From: Spiroplasma culicicola AES-1
Lineage (GTDB): Bacteria; Bacillota_I; Bacilli_A; Mycoplasmatales; Mycoplasmataceae
Direction of reading: 5' to 3'
Assembly (NCBI RefSeq): GCF_000565175.1
Contig: NZ_CP006681.1
Location: 744,001 to 808,000 of the forward strand
DNA: 64,000 nucleotides
The notes under the pieces were generated by a model that did not search any database, was not told the DNA's origin, and saw nothing but the letters and a program-made list of their open reading frames with translations. Of this stretch, positions 11,972-20,583 are shown piece by piece (positions within the stretch are counted from its first letter, which is position 1; each line of letters opens with the position of its first letter). Both the position numbers and the translations under genes were made by a program.

Positions 11972-12405
11972 TATTCACCCTCCAATAAATTTTCTAACAT
12001 GTTTATTCGTACCATATGTCTTCCAGCTTCAAAGTGAGCAGCAAAATATGAATTAATAATATCTACCATGCTCTCTTTTGCAAGAATTTTAAAACCTAAA
12101 GATAAAACATTTGAATTGTTATGTTGAATTGTCATTCGTGCTGAATGAAAATCTGAAATTTGAGCAACCACAATTGATTTATGTTTTGCTATTACCATAA
12201 AGGGTAATGAACCAAATTCATCAATGACAATTACTCTTGATATTTCTTTTAACTGTAATTTTTTGACCAATTGTAAATAATCACTAAATTCATTTTTTGA
12301 CTCTTCAAAAATAATATCAAAATTATCATTTTTAATATTTTCTAATAAATAGTGTTTATATACATCATCAATATTTTTATTTATATGTATTATGACTTTT
12401 TCCAT
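11971..12405 (-). CDS. lacA: Galactose-6-phosphate isomerase subunit LacA
   Basis: A 144-residue RpiB/LacAB-family protein, shorter and more divergent than LacB, as usual for LacA. It lacks the CGTG loop but has the C-terminal family segment GRHMVRINMLENL. It precedes lacB with a one-base overlap. SD GGAGGAAAAG stands before the ATG. Together they form the heteromeric isomerase of the tagatose-6-phosphate pathway. Confidence 0.85.
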   Translation of the reverse strand: MEKVIIHINKNIDDVYKHYLLENIKNDNFDIIFEESKNEFSDYLQLVKKLQLKEISRVIVIDEFGSLPFMVIAKHKSIVVAQISDFHSARMTIQHNNSNVLSLGFKILAKESMVDIINSYFAAHFEAGRHMVRINMLENLLEGE

Positions 12406-12453
12406 TACTTTTCCTCCATTAATATAATACTACTTAATGATAATAAAATAAAA

Positions 12454-12477
12454 AAAATGATAATTTATTATCATTTT
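12454..12477 (-). terminator. Terminator of the LacR gene
   Basis: AAAATGATAA-TTTA-TTATCATTTT, a 10-bp stem followed by a run of T on the minus strand. It overlaps the TAA stop of the regulator gene. Because it also carries the AATGATA sequence of the LacR-type dyads and lies upstream of lacA, a second role as operator is possible. Confidence 0.6.
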
Positions 12478-13250
12478 ACATTAGTTATTTTTTGTAACTG
12501 TTTAAATAATGGATCATCAATTTCTTTATCACAAATTATTGTCTTCATATTTGCTGCATTAGTAATTTTATTTCCATATGTTTTTTGATTAAATTTAGTG
12601 TGATCCATTAAACAAACAATGTCATGTGAATTTAAAATAACTTTATTAGTTAAATATGCTTCATCAGCATTATTATTAAAAGCATTAAATTCATTATCCA
12701 TATTGGTGATAGTAATAAATGTCTGCGAAAATTTAAGTGATTCAACAATTGTATTTGCAATTGATCCACACATTGCACTAGATTGTGGTCGTAACTTTCC
12801 CCCTATTAAAACAATTCTTTTAATATTAGGATTTGCATTTGCAACACGCGCAACTTCAAAACCATTTGTATATAACATTTTTATTGGCTTATTAATTGAT
12901 TTCACAAAAATTTCACAAGTTGTTCCTGCTCCAACAAAAATTTCTTGTGAGTTAATTAAATCATTTGCAAGTAAACCAATTTTTTGCTTTTCTTCTCTGT
13001 TTGCTGCAAATTTTTCTTCTCTTGTTGTTTCATATTCTTTATCCGTATTTAATTTAATTAAACCCATTTCAGATGTAATATAATTTAAATTCTCAAGTAA
13101 TTTTATATCTCTTCTTGCTGTAATTTCAGGTATTGCTTGTTCTTGAGCAAACTTTAAAAACTGTTTTATTGAAATTGACATATTATTATTTAAGTAAGAG
13201 AAATAGAGTTTAATTCTTTCTCCTTTTTTTAATTTTTCCATATTTTCCAT
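12468..13250 (-). CDS. DeoR-family repressor (LacR-like)
   Basis: A 260-residue regulator. The N-terminal winged HTH has the DeoR pattern IPEITARRDIKLLENLNYI (about residues 39-57), followed by a sugar-phosphate-sensing domain with FVGAGTTCEIFVK and VLIGGKLRPQSSAMCG. A TGA near the end encodes Trp; the true stop is the next codon, TAA. It is divergent from the class II aldolase and adjacent to lacAB. LacR of Gram-positive bacteria senses tagatose-6-P, which fits this locus. Confidence 0.85.
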
Positions 13251-13280
13251 TCCTAATCTAAATAATTTGCTACATATAAT

Positions 13281-13340
13281 ATTATTTTATCTAAAAATGA
13301 TAGAAAATTATAAAAATATATCATTTTTAGATAAAATAAT
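13281..13340. promoter_or_regulatory. Perfect 20-bp-arm dyad between the repressor and aldolase genes
   Basis: 13281-13300 and 13321-13340 are exact reverse complements (20 bp each) around a 20-bp spacer. The dyad lies midway between the divergent starts at 13250 and 13361. It contains AATGATAGAAAAT, shared with the dyad at 11332-11367. It is most likely the LacR operator controlling both the repressor and the aldolase. Confidence 0.6.
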
Positions 13341-13360
13341 AATGATAAGGAGATAAAAGT

Positions 13361-14206
13361 ATGAAAGCAAGTTTGAAAGAAGAACTATTAAAAGCAAAAC
13401 AAGGGAAATATGCAGTTCCTGCATTTAACTTTGATAATTTAGAAATGATGAAAGGAATTATTGAGGCTGCAGAAGAAGAAAAATCACCTGTAATTTTGAT
13501 GGTAACTGAAAGTGCTGCAAAATACATGGGAATCGATTATGTCTTTTCATTTGCATTAACTGCAACTAAAAATGCCAAAGTCCCTGTAGTTTTGCACTGA
13601 GATCACGGATTTGACATTGCACTAATAAAAAAAGCTATTGATGCAGGATTTTCAAGTGTTATGTTAGATTCATCATTAAAAGAATTTAATGAAAATGTAG
13701 CAGAAACTATTGAAATTGTAAAATATGCAAAAACTAAAGGTGTAGAAGTTGAATCTGAAATTGGACACGTTGGAGGAAAAGAAGATGATCGAGTTTCAAA
13801 TAGCAATGGGTACACTGATGTAAATGAAGCTATTGAATTTGACAAACAAACTCAAATTGATGCTTTGGCGGTTGCTATTGGAACAAGTCACGGATTATTT
13901 AAAGGAGAAATTAAACTCCAATTTGAATTATTAGAAGAATTAAATTCAAAAATATCAACCCCACTTGTTCTTCATGGATCTAGTCAAGTTCCACTTGAAG
14001 ATTTACAAAAAGCTATTAGCTTAGGTATTACAAAAATCAATATTGGAACAGATTTAAAAATGGCTTGTGCAAAAGGTTTACAAGATTGATTTAATCAAAA
14101 TCCTGATGGATTTGATGCAAGACAATATGGAAGACATGCCATTAATTTTGTAAAACAAGAAGCCAAAATAAAAATTAAGGCATTTGGTTCAAATAATAAA
14201 GCATAA
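13361..14206 (+). CDS. Class II fructose/tagatose-bisphosphate aldolase
   Basis: A 281-residue class II aldolase with zinc-ligand motifs LHWDHG, EIGHVGG and LVLHGSS and the phosphate-binding GITKINIGTD. SD AAGGAG precedes the ATG. It splits ketose-1,6-bisphosphate into DHAP and glyceraldehyde-3-P. Being divergent from the LacR-like repressor, with a shared operator and lacAB next door, it is more likely the tagatose-bisphosphate aldolase than the housekeeping Fba, though sequence alone does not settle this. Confidence 0.88.
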
Positions 14207-14239
14207 AAAAATGAATCTCTTTAAAGAGATTCATTTTTT
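14207..14239 (+). terminator. Bidirectional terminator
   Basis: AAATGAATCTCTTTAAAGAGATTCATTTTTT forms a continuous stem with A/T runs on both sides. It ends the aldolase gene and also serves the convergent small gene at 14255-14704. Confidence 0.9.
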
Positions 14240-14254
14240 ATAAGTTTAGTATTT

Positions 14255-14704
14255 CTATTCTTCATCTGGTTCATCATCAAGATTAATGCCATATTTAGCT
14301 AATACTTTATCTATTTTTTTAAATTTTTTAGCATGTTCTTTTATAAGAACGGCTTGTTGATTATACAATTTTCAACAGTCTTTTGTTAATGGGGCCATTT
14401 CTTTATCCTTTCCTATTTTTATAAAAACATTATAGGAAGAAATATATTTATTAAATAATATAATTTCATTTTCTTCCATTGAAATTATAACATTACCAAT
14501 TCCACACACTCAACTTTTTAGTGATTTATCATATAATAAACCAAATTTATTTTGCATAAAGTTAATAAAAATTATTTGATCTTCTTCTACATTAAAAGTA
14601 TCTTTTTTTAACCATTCACTTACAAAAATATCTTTTTTAGAAATAAATGTCACTAAAGATTTTTGAAATACAATTATTACTTTTTTAAATTTTTCAATGT
14701 ACAA
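14255..14704 (-). CDS. Small protein related to the array family, probable non-ATG start
   Basis: The frame runs as one piece when TGA is Trp, ending in a Lys-rich, acidic-tailed segment (INLDDEPDEE). AAGGAGG at 14707-14713 is followed by TTG (14704) and, two codons later, ATT (14698). TTG has only 2 bases of spacing, whereas ATT has 8, so an ATT start is possible; upstream ATGs would bypass the SD. The segment FKKVIIVFQK matches the N terminus of the tandem-array proteins (MKKLIIIFDK), and the upstream TTTGTACAAAA box is shared with them. Function unknown. Confidence 0.5.
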
Positions 14705-14821
14705 AACCTCCTTTTTTAAATTGAAAAAACAAATAAGACTAATTAAATTTAGTCCTATTATAGTAATCGTCATAAAAAATAATGTTTTGTACAAATAATT
14801 TTAAAATATTGTTTAAACAAA

Positions 14822-14848
14822 AAAATAATCCATTTAATGGATTATTTT
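14822..14848 (-). terminator. Terminator after the EIICB gene
   Basis: AAATAATCCATTTAATGGATTATTTTT is a near-perfect hairpin with T-rich flanks, lying just after the TAA stop of the EIICB gene on the minus strand. Confidence 0.8.
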
Positions 14849-14855
14849 TAAATTA

Positions 14856-16772
14856 TTATTTTCCCGTTAAGTCATGCATTATGTTTGCAACATGTTCTAC
14901 ATCGGTTCCAATAATTATTTGTAGTCCTTGAGTACCTAATCGTTTAACTCCATAAGCACCTGCCGACTTAATCTTGTTATCATCAATATCTTTTTTGTTA
15001 TCAACAACAGTTAATCTTAACCTTGTTGCGCAATTTTCAACTTTAACTATATTTTCTTTTCCAATGATTTCAAGTAATTCATTGGCCATCTCTTCATATT
15101 TTTGTTTTCCACCTTTTTTAATTTGATCTTTTTTAATAGCTACATTTTCTCCATCTTCTCTACCTGGAGTTTTAATATTTAATTTTTTAATCAATATTGA
15201 AAATGTAAAGAAGTATGTAGGAAATGCAAGTGCTGCTAAAGCAAACATTCACAATGGGTTTGAGAAAAATCCATATACTCCTCCATTTACTAATCCTTCA
15301 TATTTACTCATTCCTCATGAATTTGCAAATGAAATTACATAATCAATAAATCCACCACTAAAACCAAATCCAATATGCATATGCATTGCAATTGCAATTG
15401 CAGCAAAAATTGATGTGAATAAAGCATTCATTACTCAAAGAACTGGTCCAACAAAGATAAACGCAAATACTAATGGTTCATCAATACCTGTTAAAGCAGC
15501 TACAACAGCAACTCCTCCAAGGAATGTAGCTGTTTCTTTTCGATTTTCTTTTTTAGCACAATAAATCATTGCTAAAGCAGCTCCCGGTAATCCTCCTCAA
15601 AACATTGGGAAATATCCAGTTTGGAAATTACCTGAAACCATTGATTTTTGGAATGCAGTGATATCTCCAAAGATAGTATAAGTTCCATCACCATTTCCAA
15701 GAATTCCTTCAGTTGGTTGATTAGCTCTAATTACAATAAATTCTTTCCAATTAGATGCAGTTATATTTTCTCCAATTAAAGCTCCAATTGAATCAAATAC
15801 TGTTTGCATTGGAACTCCATTTTCAACTACATCTTGAAAAATAATGAATTTACCACCAAAATCAACCATGTAACCATCAATTGGCATTTGGAATCACAAG
15901 AATGTATTAATAATATGGTGTAAACCAAATGGTTGAACCATTCTGTTTACAAATCCATATAAGAATGCTCCTGGAATTGCCCAAGCATCTCCAGATGAAA
16001 TTGTTTGTCCAAATGACACTAATCCGTATTGGAATCAAGGTCAAATAATTGCAAATAAGAATGCAACTGGAATTGACAATACCATTACTGTCATTGGAAC
16101 AAATCTTCTACCTCCAAAGAAAGATAAAGCTTGAGGTAATTTAATATCTCTAAATTTATTGTATGATCATGCAGATAAACATCCAGCAACGATTCCTCCA
16201 AGCACACCAATATTTAAGATATACTTACCTCCAATTACTTCGATAGTATCATCAATCTTACCATAAATAGGTACATAGAATAATTTTGAAAAAGCTCCGG
16301 TTACAATAACTTGACTATTTTCATCCAAACCAAGAGCATCAAAAGTCATTTTATTTTTATATAGTAGATCTGGTAAACCACCCTCTGTTAAAAATGCAGT
16401 TAATATTAGGTAAAAGGCAGCCCCTACCAAGGCGGCTTCACCACGTTGATCTCTAGAAAGTCCAAAAGCAGTTCCAATTGCAAACAATAATGGCAATTGA
16501 TCAAAAATTGTACCACCTGGTTTTTGAATAACAAATCCAAGTCATCATCCAAAATTTTTACTATCTGGATTTAGTTCCATACCAAGGGATCCAAAACGAT
16601 TAAGTAATGCAGCAAATGGTAATAATGCAATTGGATACATTAATGATTTTCCAAGACCTTGAAGCCTAATTAGCAAATTGCTTCAAAAGTTATTACCTGT
16701 ATTGTTCATTTGTTTTTCAGTTCTTAACTTTTGTTTAGCTTCTTTTTTATTTTTTTTAGAAATTACATCCAT
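14856..16772 (-). CDS. PTS EIICB, glucose/N-acetylglucosamine family
   Basis: A 638-residue EIIC-EIIB fusion. A Lys-rich N terminus is followed by about ten membrane segments (residues 35-520), including GIDEPLVFAFIF, the classical substrate-site motif of the glucose/GlcNAc EIIC. The C-terminal EIIB has phosphocysteine Cys581 (ENCATRLRL). No EIIA is fused, so a separate EIIA is needed. SD AAAGGAG precedes the ATG. It lies downstream of an AgaS-like isomerase operon but behind a terminator, with its own promoter containing a T17 tract. Glucose versus GlcNAc specificity is not resolved. Confidence 0.88.
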
Positions 16773-16802
16773 TTTTAAATCTCCTTTCCAGAATTATTTT
16801 CC

Positions 16803-16819
16803 AAAAAAAAAAAAAAAAA
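16803..16819. repeat. A17 homopolymer (T17 toward the EIICB gene)
   Basis: Seventeen consecutive A, read as T17 just 31 bases upstream of the EIICB start. Its promoter-proximal flank CAATTGC matches the one before the A16 tract at 11.3 kb. It probably lies in the -35/-10 spacer and could vary in length. Confidence 0.8.
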
Positions 16820-16899
16820 GCAATTGTTTTTTGAAAATTTTTGCAAAATTTTGTTATTTCTTGAAATTTTAAACATTTATATGTTTATATCATTAAAAT

Positions 16900-16930
16900 A
16901 AAAACACACAAACTTAAGAATGTGTGTTTT
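16900..16930 (-). terminator. Terminator after the small membrane protein gene
   Basis: AAAACACACA and TGTGTGTTTT form a 10-bp stem with a 10-base loop, followed by T-rich sequence on the minus strand. It ends the DeoR-agaS-membrane protein transcript. Confidence 0.8.
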
Positions 16931-16949
16931 AAAAGATTTTAAATTTTTA

Positions 16950-17195
16950 TTATTTTAATAATTCATTAATAAACATTGCTCAACAAAAAAATGCAGTAAG
17001 AGCAAGAGCAAAAAGAATAAAAATTAATAATCATTTTCTAAAAAATATATATATAAATTTTGATTTATGATCTGGATTAATTGATAATTCTGGAGGTGTT
17101 GTTTTTTTCTTAATTACTATTCACACAATTAGACCAATTAAAGCAATTGATGCAATAATTCCAACTGTTAATAAAATAATTTCTCTATTATTCAT
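16950..17195 (-). CDS. Small two-helix membrane protein
   Basis: An 81-residue protein with two hydrophobic helices (about residues 5-27 and 52-75) joined by a polar linker containing KKKTTPPE. Two Trp codons are TGA. Its ATG overlaps the end of the agaS-like gene by 8 bases. It is not recognised; the overlap indicates co-translation with the isomerase. Confidence 0.6.
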
Positions 17196-18312
17196 CAAAT
17201 TTATAAATTACAACACCTTGCACAACCCTATTTACTTCTCCAGTAGGACAAGGGTTATCTGGATTGATATTTAATTTTAATGAAAATAATACTGCAATAA
17301 TTTGTGCAATATAAATATAACTTAAACCAATAAAAATACTATTAGTTAACTTTAAATCCAAACTTATATAGTTACTTGAAATATCTTTAATTGACTTATC
17401 ATTTATATTGTCTAATACAATTAGCTGATTAATTTGTTTTTGAGTTTCAAGTTCTTTTATCATATCTAAGTCATATTTTCTTGTGTATTCATTATTTGAA
17501 GCCATTAAAAATACAATTGTTTTTTCATTTAATATTGATTTTGGCCCATGTCTAAAAGCTAATACATCATTAAAAAAAGTTGGAATGTTTCCTTGTGTTA
17601 ACTCAAGAAATTTTAAGTGAGCTTCTTGACAAAAACCTTTGTATTCTCCAGAACCTAAATATACTAGTCTTTCAAAATCTTGATTAGATATTTGATTTGC
17701 ATAATTTTCTAATTCATCTTGATGGCTTTCAATTTTAACAATGTTTTCTAAACATTCTTGATAAAAATTATCATTATTCAATAATGATAAAATCAAACAA
17801 GCTGCAATCATCATTCCTGAATAACTTGAAGTCATTGCAAAACCTAAATCATTTGATTCATCTGGAAGAAGAAATAATTCAATAGATTGATTTGATTTTG
17901 CTTGTAATGCCAATTTTCCTTGACTATTACATGTTATATAAATATGCTTAATATTTTTAATTATTTTATTAGCTATTTCAACTGCTGCAAGTGATTCAGG
18001 TGAATTTCCACTTCTAGCAAATGAAATAAAGATAACATTGTCTTTATTTTTAAGTAATTTATTTGGGTCAGCTACTATTTCTGTTGAAGAATATGACTTA
18101 GCATTTAATCCTGCATTAATTCAATATCTTTCAATTGCATTTCCAACAAATTCACTTGTTCCTGCTCCAACAAATATTATTTCTCATTCTTTATGTTCTT
18201 GTGCCAATTTTACTCATTTTTTCTTTTTTTCTTCAAATAATTTTAAAATTTTTTTTCAAACAACTGGTTGTTGCTTAATTTCTTTATATGTTTGTATTTC
18301 ATTTAATTTCAT
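17188..18312 (-). CDS. agaS: AgaS-like SIS-domain sugar isomerase/deaminase
   Basis: A 374-residue protein with two SIS domains. The first has FVGAGTSEFVGNAIERYW and the sugar-phosphate loop ISFARSGNSPES; the second has YLGSGEYKGFCQEAHLKFLELT and the family motif FRHGPKS. This arrangement is that of AgaS, reported as a galactosamine-6-phosphate isomerase/deaminase. It follows the DeoR regulator by 15 bases. It probably feeds amino-sugar phosphates from the PTS into glycolysis. The start at 18312 gives the complete N terminus; its SD (GGAA) is weak. Confidence 0.83.
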
Positions 18313-18327
18313 ATCTTTTATTCCGTT

Positions 18328-19086
18328 CTAATCAGTTAAAATATTGTTAAATTTTAATAATAAATTCTTATCAATATCATTATTTGTAACAATATGTGTA
18401 ATCTCTGAGAGATTAGTAATTTTATTTAATCCAACACTTTTAAATTTTGCTGAATCTGCAAGCAAGATACTATTCTTTGCATTTGCAAGAGCTGAAACAA
18501 TTAAATCCACCTCTGGGGCAAAATCATCATAAATATCTCCATTTTCATCAAAATATAAACAACTAAAAAATACTTTATCTAATTTAAATTCTTGAAAATG
18601 ATCTGCAGCTGTTCTTGAAAAAAATACTTTACTTTTTTCTCTAAACAATCCCCCAATTAAAACAACATCAATTACATGACTATTATTTCTTGCAGCTTCA
18701 AAAACAGCAAGTGAATTTGTCACTAAGGTTCTAATTTTTTTATTTATGAGTTTTACAAAAATTTCCATTGTAGATCCAGCTGCACAAAAAATTACATCAA
18801 GATTATTTAATAAACTATTAGTAAGTTTTGAAATTGATACCTTTTTTGCATAATTAATCTCCATTTTATAGTCAACACTTAATTCAGTTTCATCAATTAA
18901 ATTAACAGTTATGCCGCCAAATGAAAGTGTAACAATACCTTCAATTTCCAATTCTTTCAAATCTCTTCTTGTAGTAGCTTCGTTTATGTTGCGAGTTAAT
19001 GCAAATTTTATAAATTCCTTTGTTGTAACAAATTTTTTACCTTTTAATTCATTAACAAATAATTCTTTTCTTTTTATCTTATGCAT
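18328..19086 (-). CDS. DeoR-family regulator, paralog A
   Basis: A 252-residue DeoR regulator with HTH motif NINEATTRRDLKELEIEGI and a sugar-phosphate domain (FCAAGSTMEIFVK, VVLIGGLFREKS, LLADSAKFKSVGLNKITN). The ATG at 19086 is chosen over an in-frame GTG five codons upstream because AAGGGGG stands 5 bases before it and the paralog at 20584-21342 starts at the same residue. It heads an operon with agaS. A 138-bp stretch is identical to the paralog, whereas the flanking sequence diverges. Confidence 0.88.
   Translation of the reverse strand: MHKIKRKELFVNELKGKKFVTTKEFIKFALTRNINEATTRRDLKELEIEGIVTLSFGGITVNLIDETELSVDYKMEINYAKKVSISKLTNSLLNNLDVIFCAAGSTMEIFVKLINKKIRTLVTNSLAVFEAARNNSHVIDVVLIGGLFREKSKVFFSRTAADHFQEFKLDKVFFSCLYFDENGDIYDDFAPEVDLIVSALANAKNSILLADSAKFKSVGLNKITNLSEITHIVTNNDIDKNLLLKFNNILTD
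18605..18742. repeat. 138-bp tract identical to 20861-20998
   Basis: This part of DeoR paralog A is identical base for base to 20861-20998 in paralog B. Outside it the two genes differ at many positions, including silent ones, so it looks like a recent gene-conversion tract. Confidence 0.8.
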
Positions 19087-19113
19087 AAAAACCCCCTTCA
19101 CAACTTTATTCTA

Positions 19114-19147
19114 GCAAAAAATGCAAAAAATTGTAAAAAATTGTAAA
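19114..19147. promoter_or_regulatory. 10-bp-period repeats in the DeoR paralog A promoter
   Basis: On the minus strand the sequence reads TTTACAATTT, TTTACAATTT, TTTGCATTTT, TTGC, units spaced one helical turn apart. They run up to TAGAAT, a -10-like hexamer, just upstream of the regulator. They may be an autoregulatory operator. Confidence 0.4.
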
Positions 19148-19255
19148 TTCTTTTGTTTTGAAAAATGTTAATAAAAACAACTTTAAAATTACATTAAAAT
19201 ATACTTCAAATAGATAATAAAGTAATAAAAAATAAATTATATAAAAAGATGGTAA

Positions 19256-19636
19256 TTAATTACCATCTTTAAGTTTTTCAATTTTTAATTTTAATTTATC
19301 AATTTCAGATTTGTGATTATCTTTTAATGTATTAATTTCAGATCTATAATCATTTTTAAATAATTCAAGTGTTTGCAATCAACTTTGATTATTCTTTTCA
19401 AATTTTTCTTCTCAAACCTGATTATTTTTTTCAATTGCTTTAGCACATGTGGCCATATCTATCAAATACTCCTTTATTATGTCTTTGACTTTCGTATTAT
19501 ATGCCTTTTTTTGAGAAAAAGTTCACAAATTTACACCCAAAAATTCAAACAATTCTTTTGAAGAACAACTTTCACAATCAAATGACACCAAAACATCTTC
19601 ATTTAATTTAACAAATACAATAATTAGTTTTTTCAT
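19256..19636 (-). CDS. Small coiled-coil protein, array copy A
   Basis: A 126-residue protein starting MKKLIIVFVKLNEDVLVSFD, with a DCESCSSKELFEFLG segment and a helical C-terminal half containing two 11-residue units of the form EKNNQxWxxxF followed by a Lys/Glu coiled coil. Trp codons are TGA. SD AGGGGTGAAAAT lies in a leader almost identical to those of copies B and C. No known family is recognised. Confidence 0.7.
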
Positions 19637-19682
19637 ATTTTCACCCCTAATATTGTTATCGTTATAAAAAACATGATTTTGT

Positions 19683-19699
19683 AAAAAAAAAAAAAAAAA
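19683..19699. repeat. A17 homopolymer upstream of array copy A
   Basis: Seventeen A following TTTTGT; copies B and C have TTTTGTACAAAA at this point (20095-20106 and 20543-20554). The tract has replaced half of the palindrome and may change expression of copy A. Confidence 0.75.
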
Positions 19700-19705
19700 T
19701 GACAT

Positions 19706-20053
19706 TTACTTGTCACCTTTAAGTTTTTCAATTTCTTGATTTAATCTATTAATTTCAGATTTATAATCATTTTTAAATAATTCAAGTGTTTGCATTCAAC
19801 TTTGATTATTCTTTTCAAATTTTTCCTCTCAAATCTGATTATTTTTTTCAATTGCTTTAGCACATGTGCCCATATCTATCAAATACTCCTTTATTATGTC
19901 TTTGACTTTTGTATTATATGCCTTTTTTTGAGAAAAAGTTCACAAATTTGCACCCAAAAATTCAAACAATTCTTTTGAAGAACAACTTTCACAATCAAGT
20001 GACACCAAAACATCTTCCTTTAATTTATCAAATATAATAATTATTTTTTTCAT
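19706..20053 (-). CDS. Small coiled-coil protein, array copy B
   Basis: A 115-residue paralog, starting MKKIIIIFDKLKEDVLVSLD and sharing the DCESCSSKELFEFLGANLW segment. It has two EKNNQ-type units and a shorter coiled-coil tail ending EIEKLKGDK. SD AGGGGTGAAAAT is present. The gap to copy A's leader holds the A17 tract. Function unknown. Confidence 0.7.
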
Positions 20054-20122
20054 ATTTTCACCCCTAAATATTGTTATCGTCACAAAAAACATGATTTTGT
20101 ACAAAAAATAAAAAAATGACAT

Positions 20123-20503
20123 TTACTTGTCACCTTTAAGTTTTTTAATTTCTTCATTTAATCTATTAATTTCAGATTTGTGAATGTCTTTTAATACTTC
20201 AAGTGTTTGCATTCAGTTTTGATAATTCTTTTCAAATCTTGTTTCTCAAGTTTGATTATTCTTTTCAAATTTTTCCTCTCAAATCTGATTATTTTTTTCA
20301 ATTGCTTTAGCACATGTGCCCATATCTATCAAATACTCCTTTATTATGTCTTTGACTTTCGTATTATATGCCTTTTTTTGAGAAAAAGTTCACAAATTTG
20401 CACCCAAAAATTCAAACAATTCTTTTGAAGAACAACTTTCACAATCAAGTGACACCAAAACATCTTCCTTTAATTTATCAAATATAATAATCAGTTTTTT
20501 CAT
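20123..20503 (-). CDS. Small coiled-coil protein, array copy C (expanded repeat)
   Basis: A 126-residue paralog with three 11-residue units (EKNNQIWEEKF, EKNNQTWETRF, EKNYQNWMQTL) where copies A and B have two, so the repeat has expanded by one unit. The same leader and SD are present. Cys residues in DCESC are conserved in all three copies. Function unknown; it lies directly downstream of DeoR paralog B's position on the map, but that gene is transcribed toward the array. Confidence 0.7.
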
Positions 20504-20583
20504 ATTTTCACCCCTAATATTGTTATCGTTATAAAAACATGATTTTGTACAAAAAAAATAAAAATGTTTATTTAAAAACATTT

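Larger units (their letters stand above)
19256..20503 (-). repeat. Tandem array of three paralogous small genes with their promoters
   Basis: Three units of about 415 bp in direct orientation (genes 19256-19636, 19706-20053, 20123-20503), each with a conserved leader containing AACAATAT and AGGGGTGAAAATATG. Identity is very high in the leader and first two-thirds of the gene. The copies differ in the number of 11-residue units and in the spacer, where copy A has an A17 tract in place of the TTTTGTACAAAA palindrome. The array sits between two paralogous DeoR genes. Confidence 0.85.

Noticed and set aside
12454-12477. The dyad AAAATGATAA...TTATCATTTT as a third LacR operator.
   Set aside because: It is followed by a T run at the end of the regulator gene and is explained as a terminator; an operator role is only noted as possible.
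12619-13083. A 154-codon plus-strand frame.
   Set aside because: It lies wholly antisense to the LacR-like gene, has no SD, and reads as hydrophobic shadow sequence of AT-rich coding DNA.
19256-20503. Regular repeats resembling a CRISPR array.
   Set aside because: The units are about 415 bp, coding, each with SD, start and stop. There are no short direct repeats with unique spacers and no cas genes.
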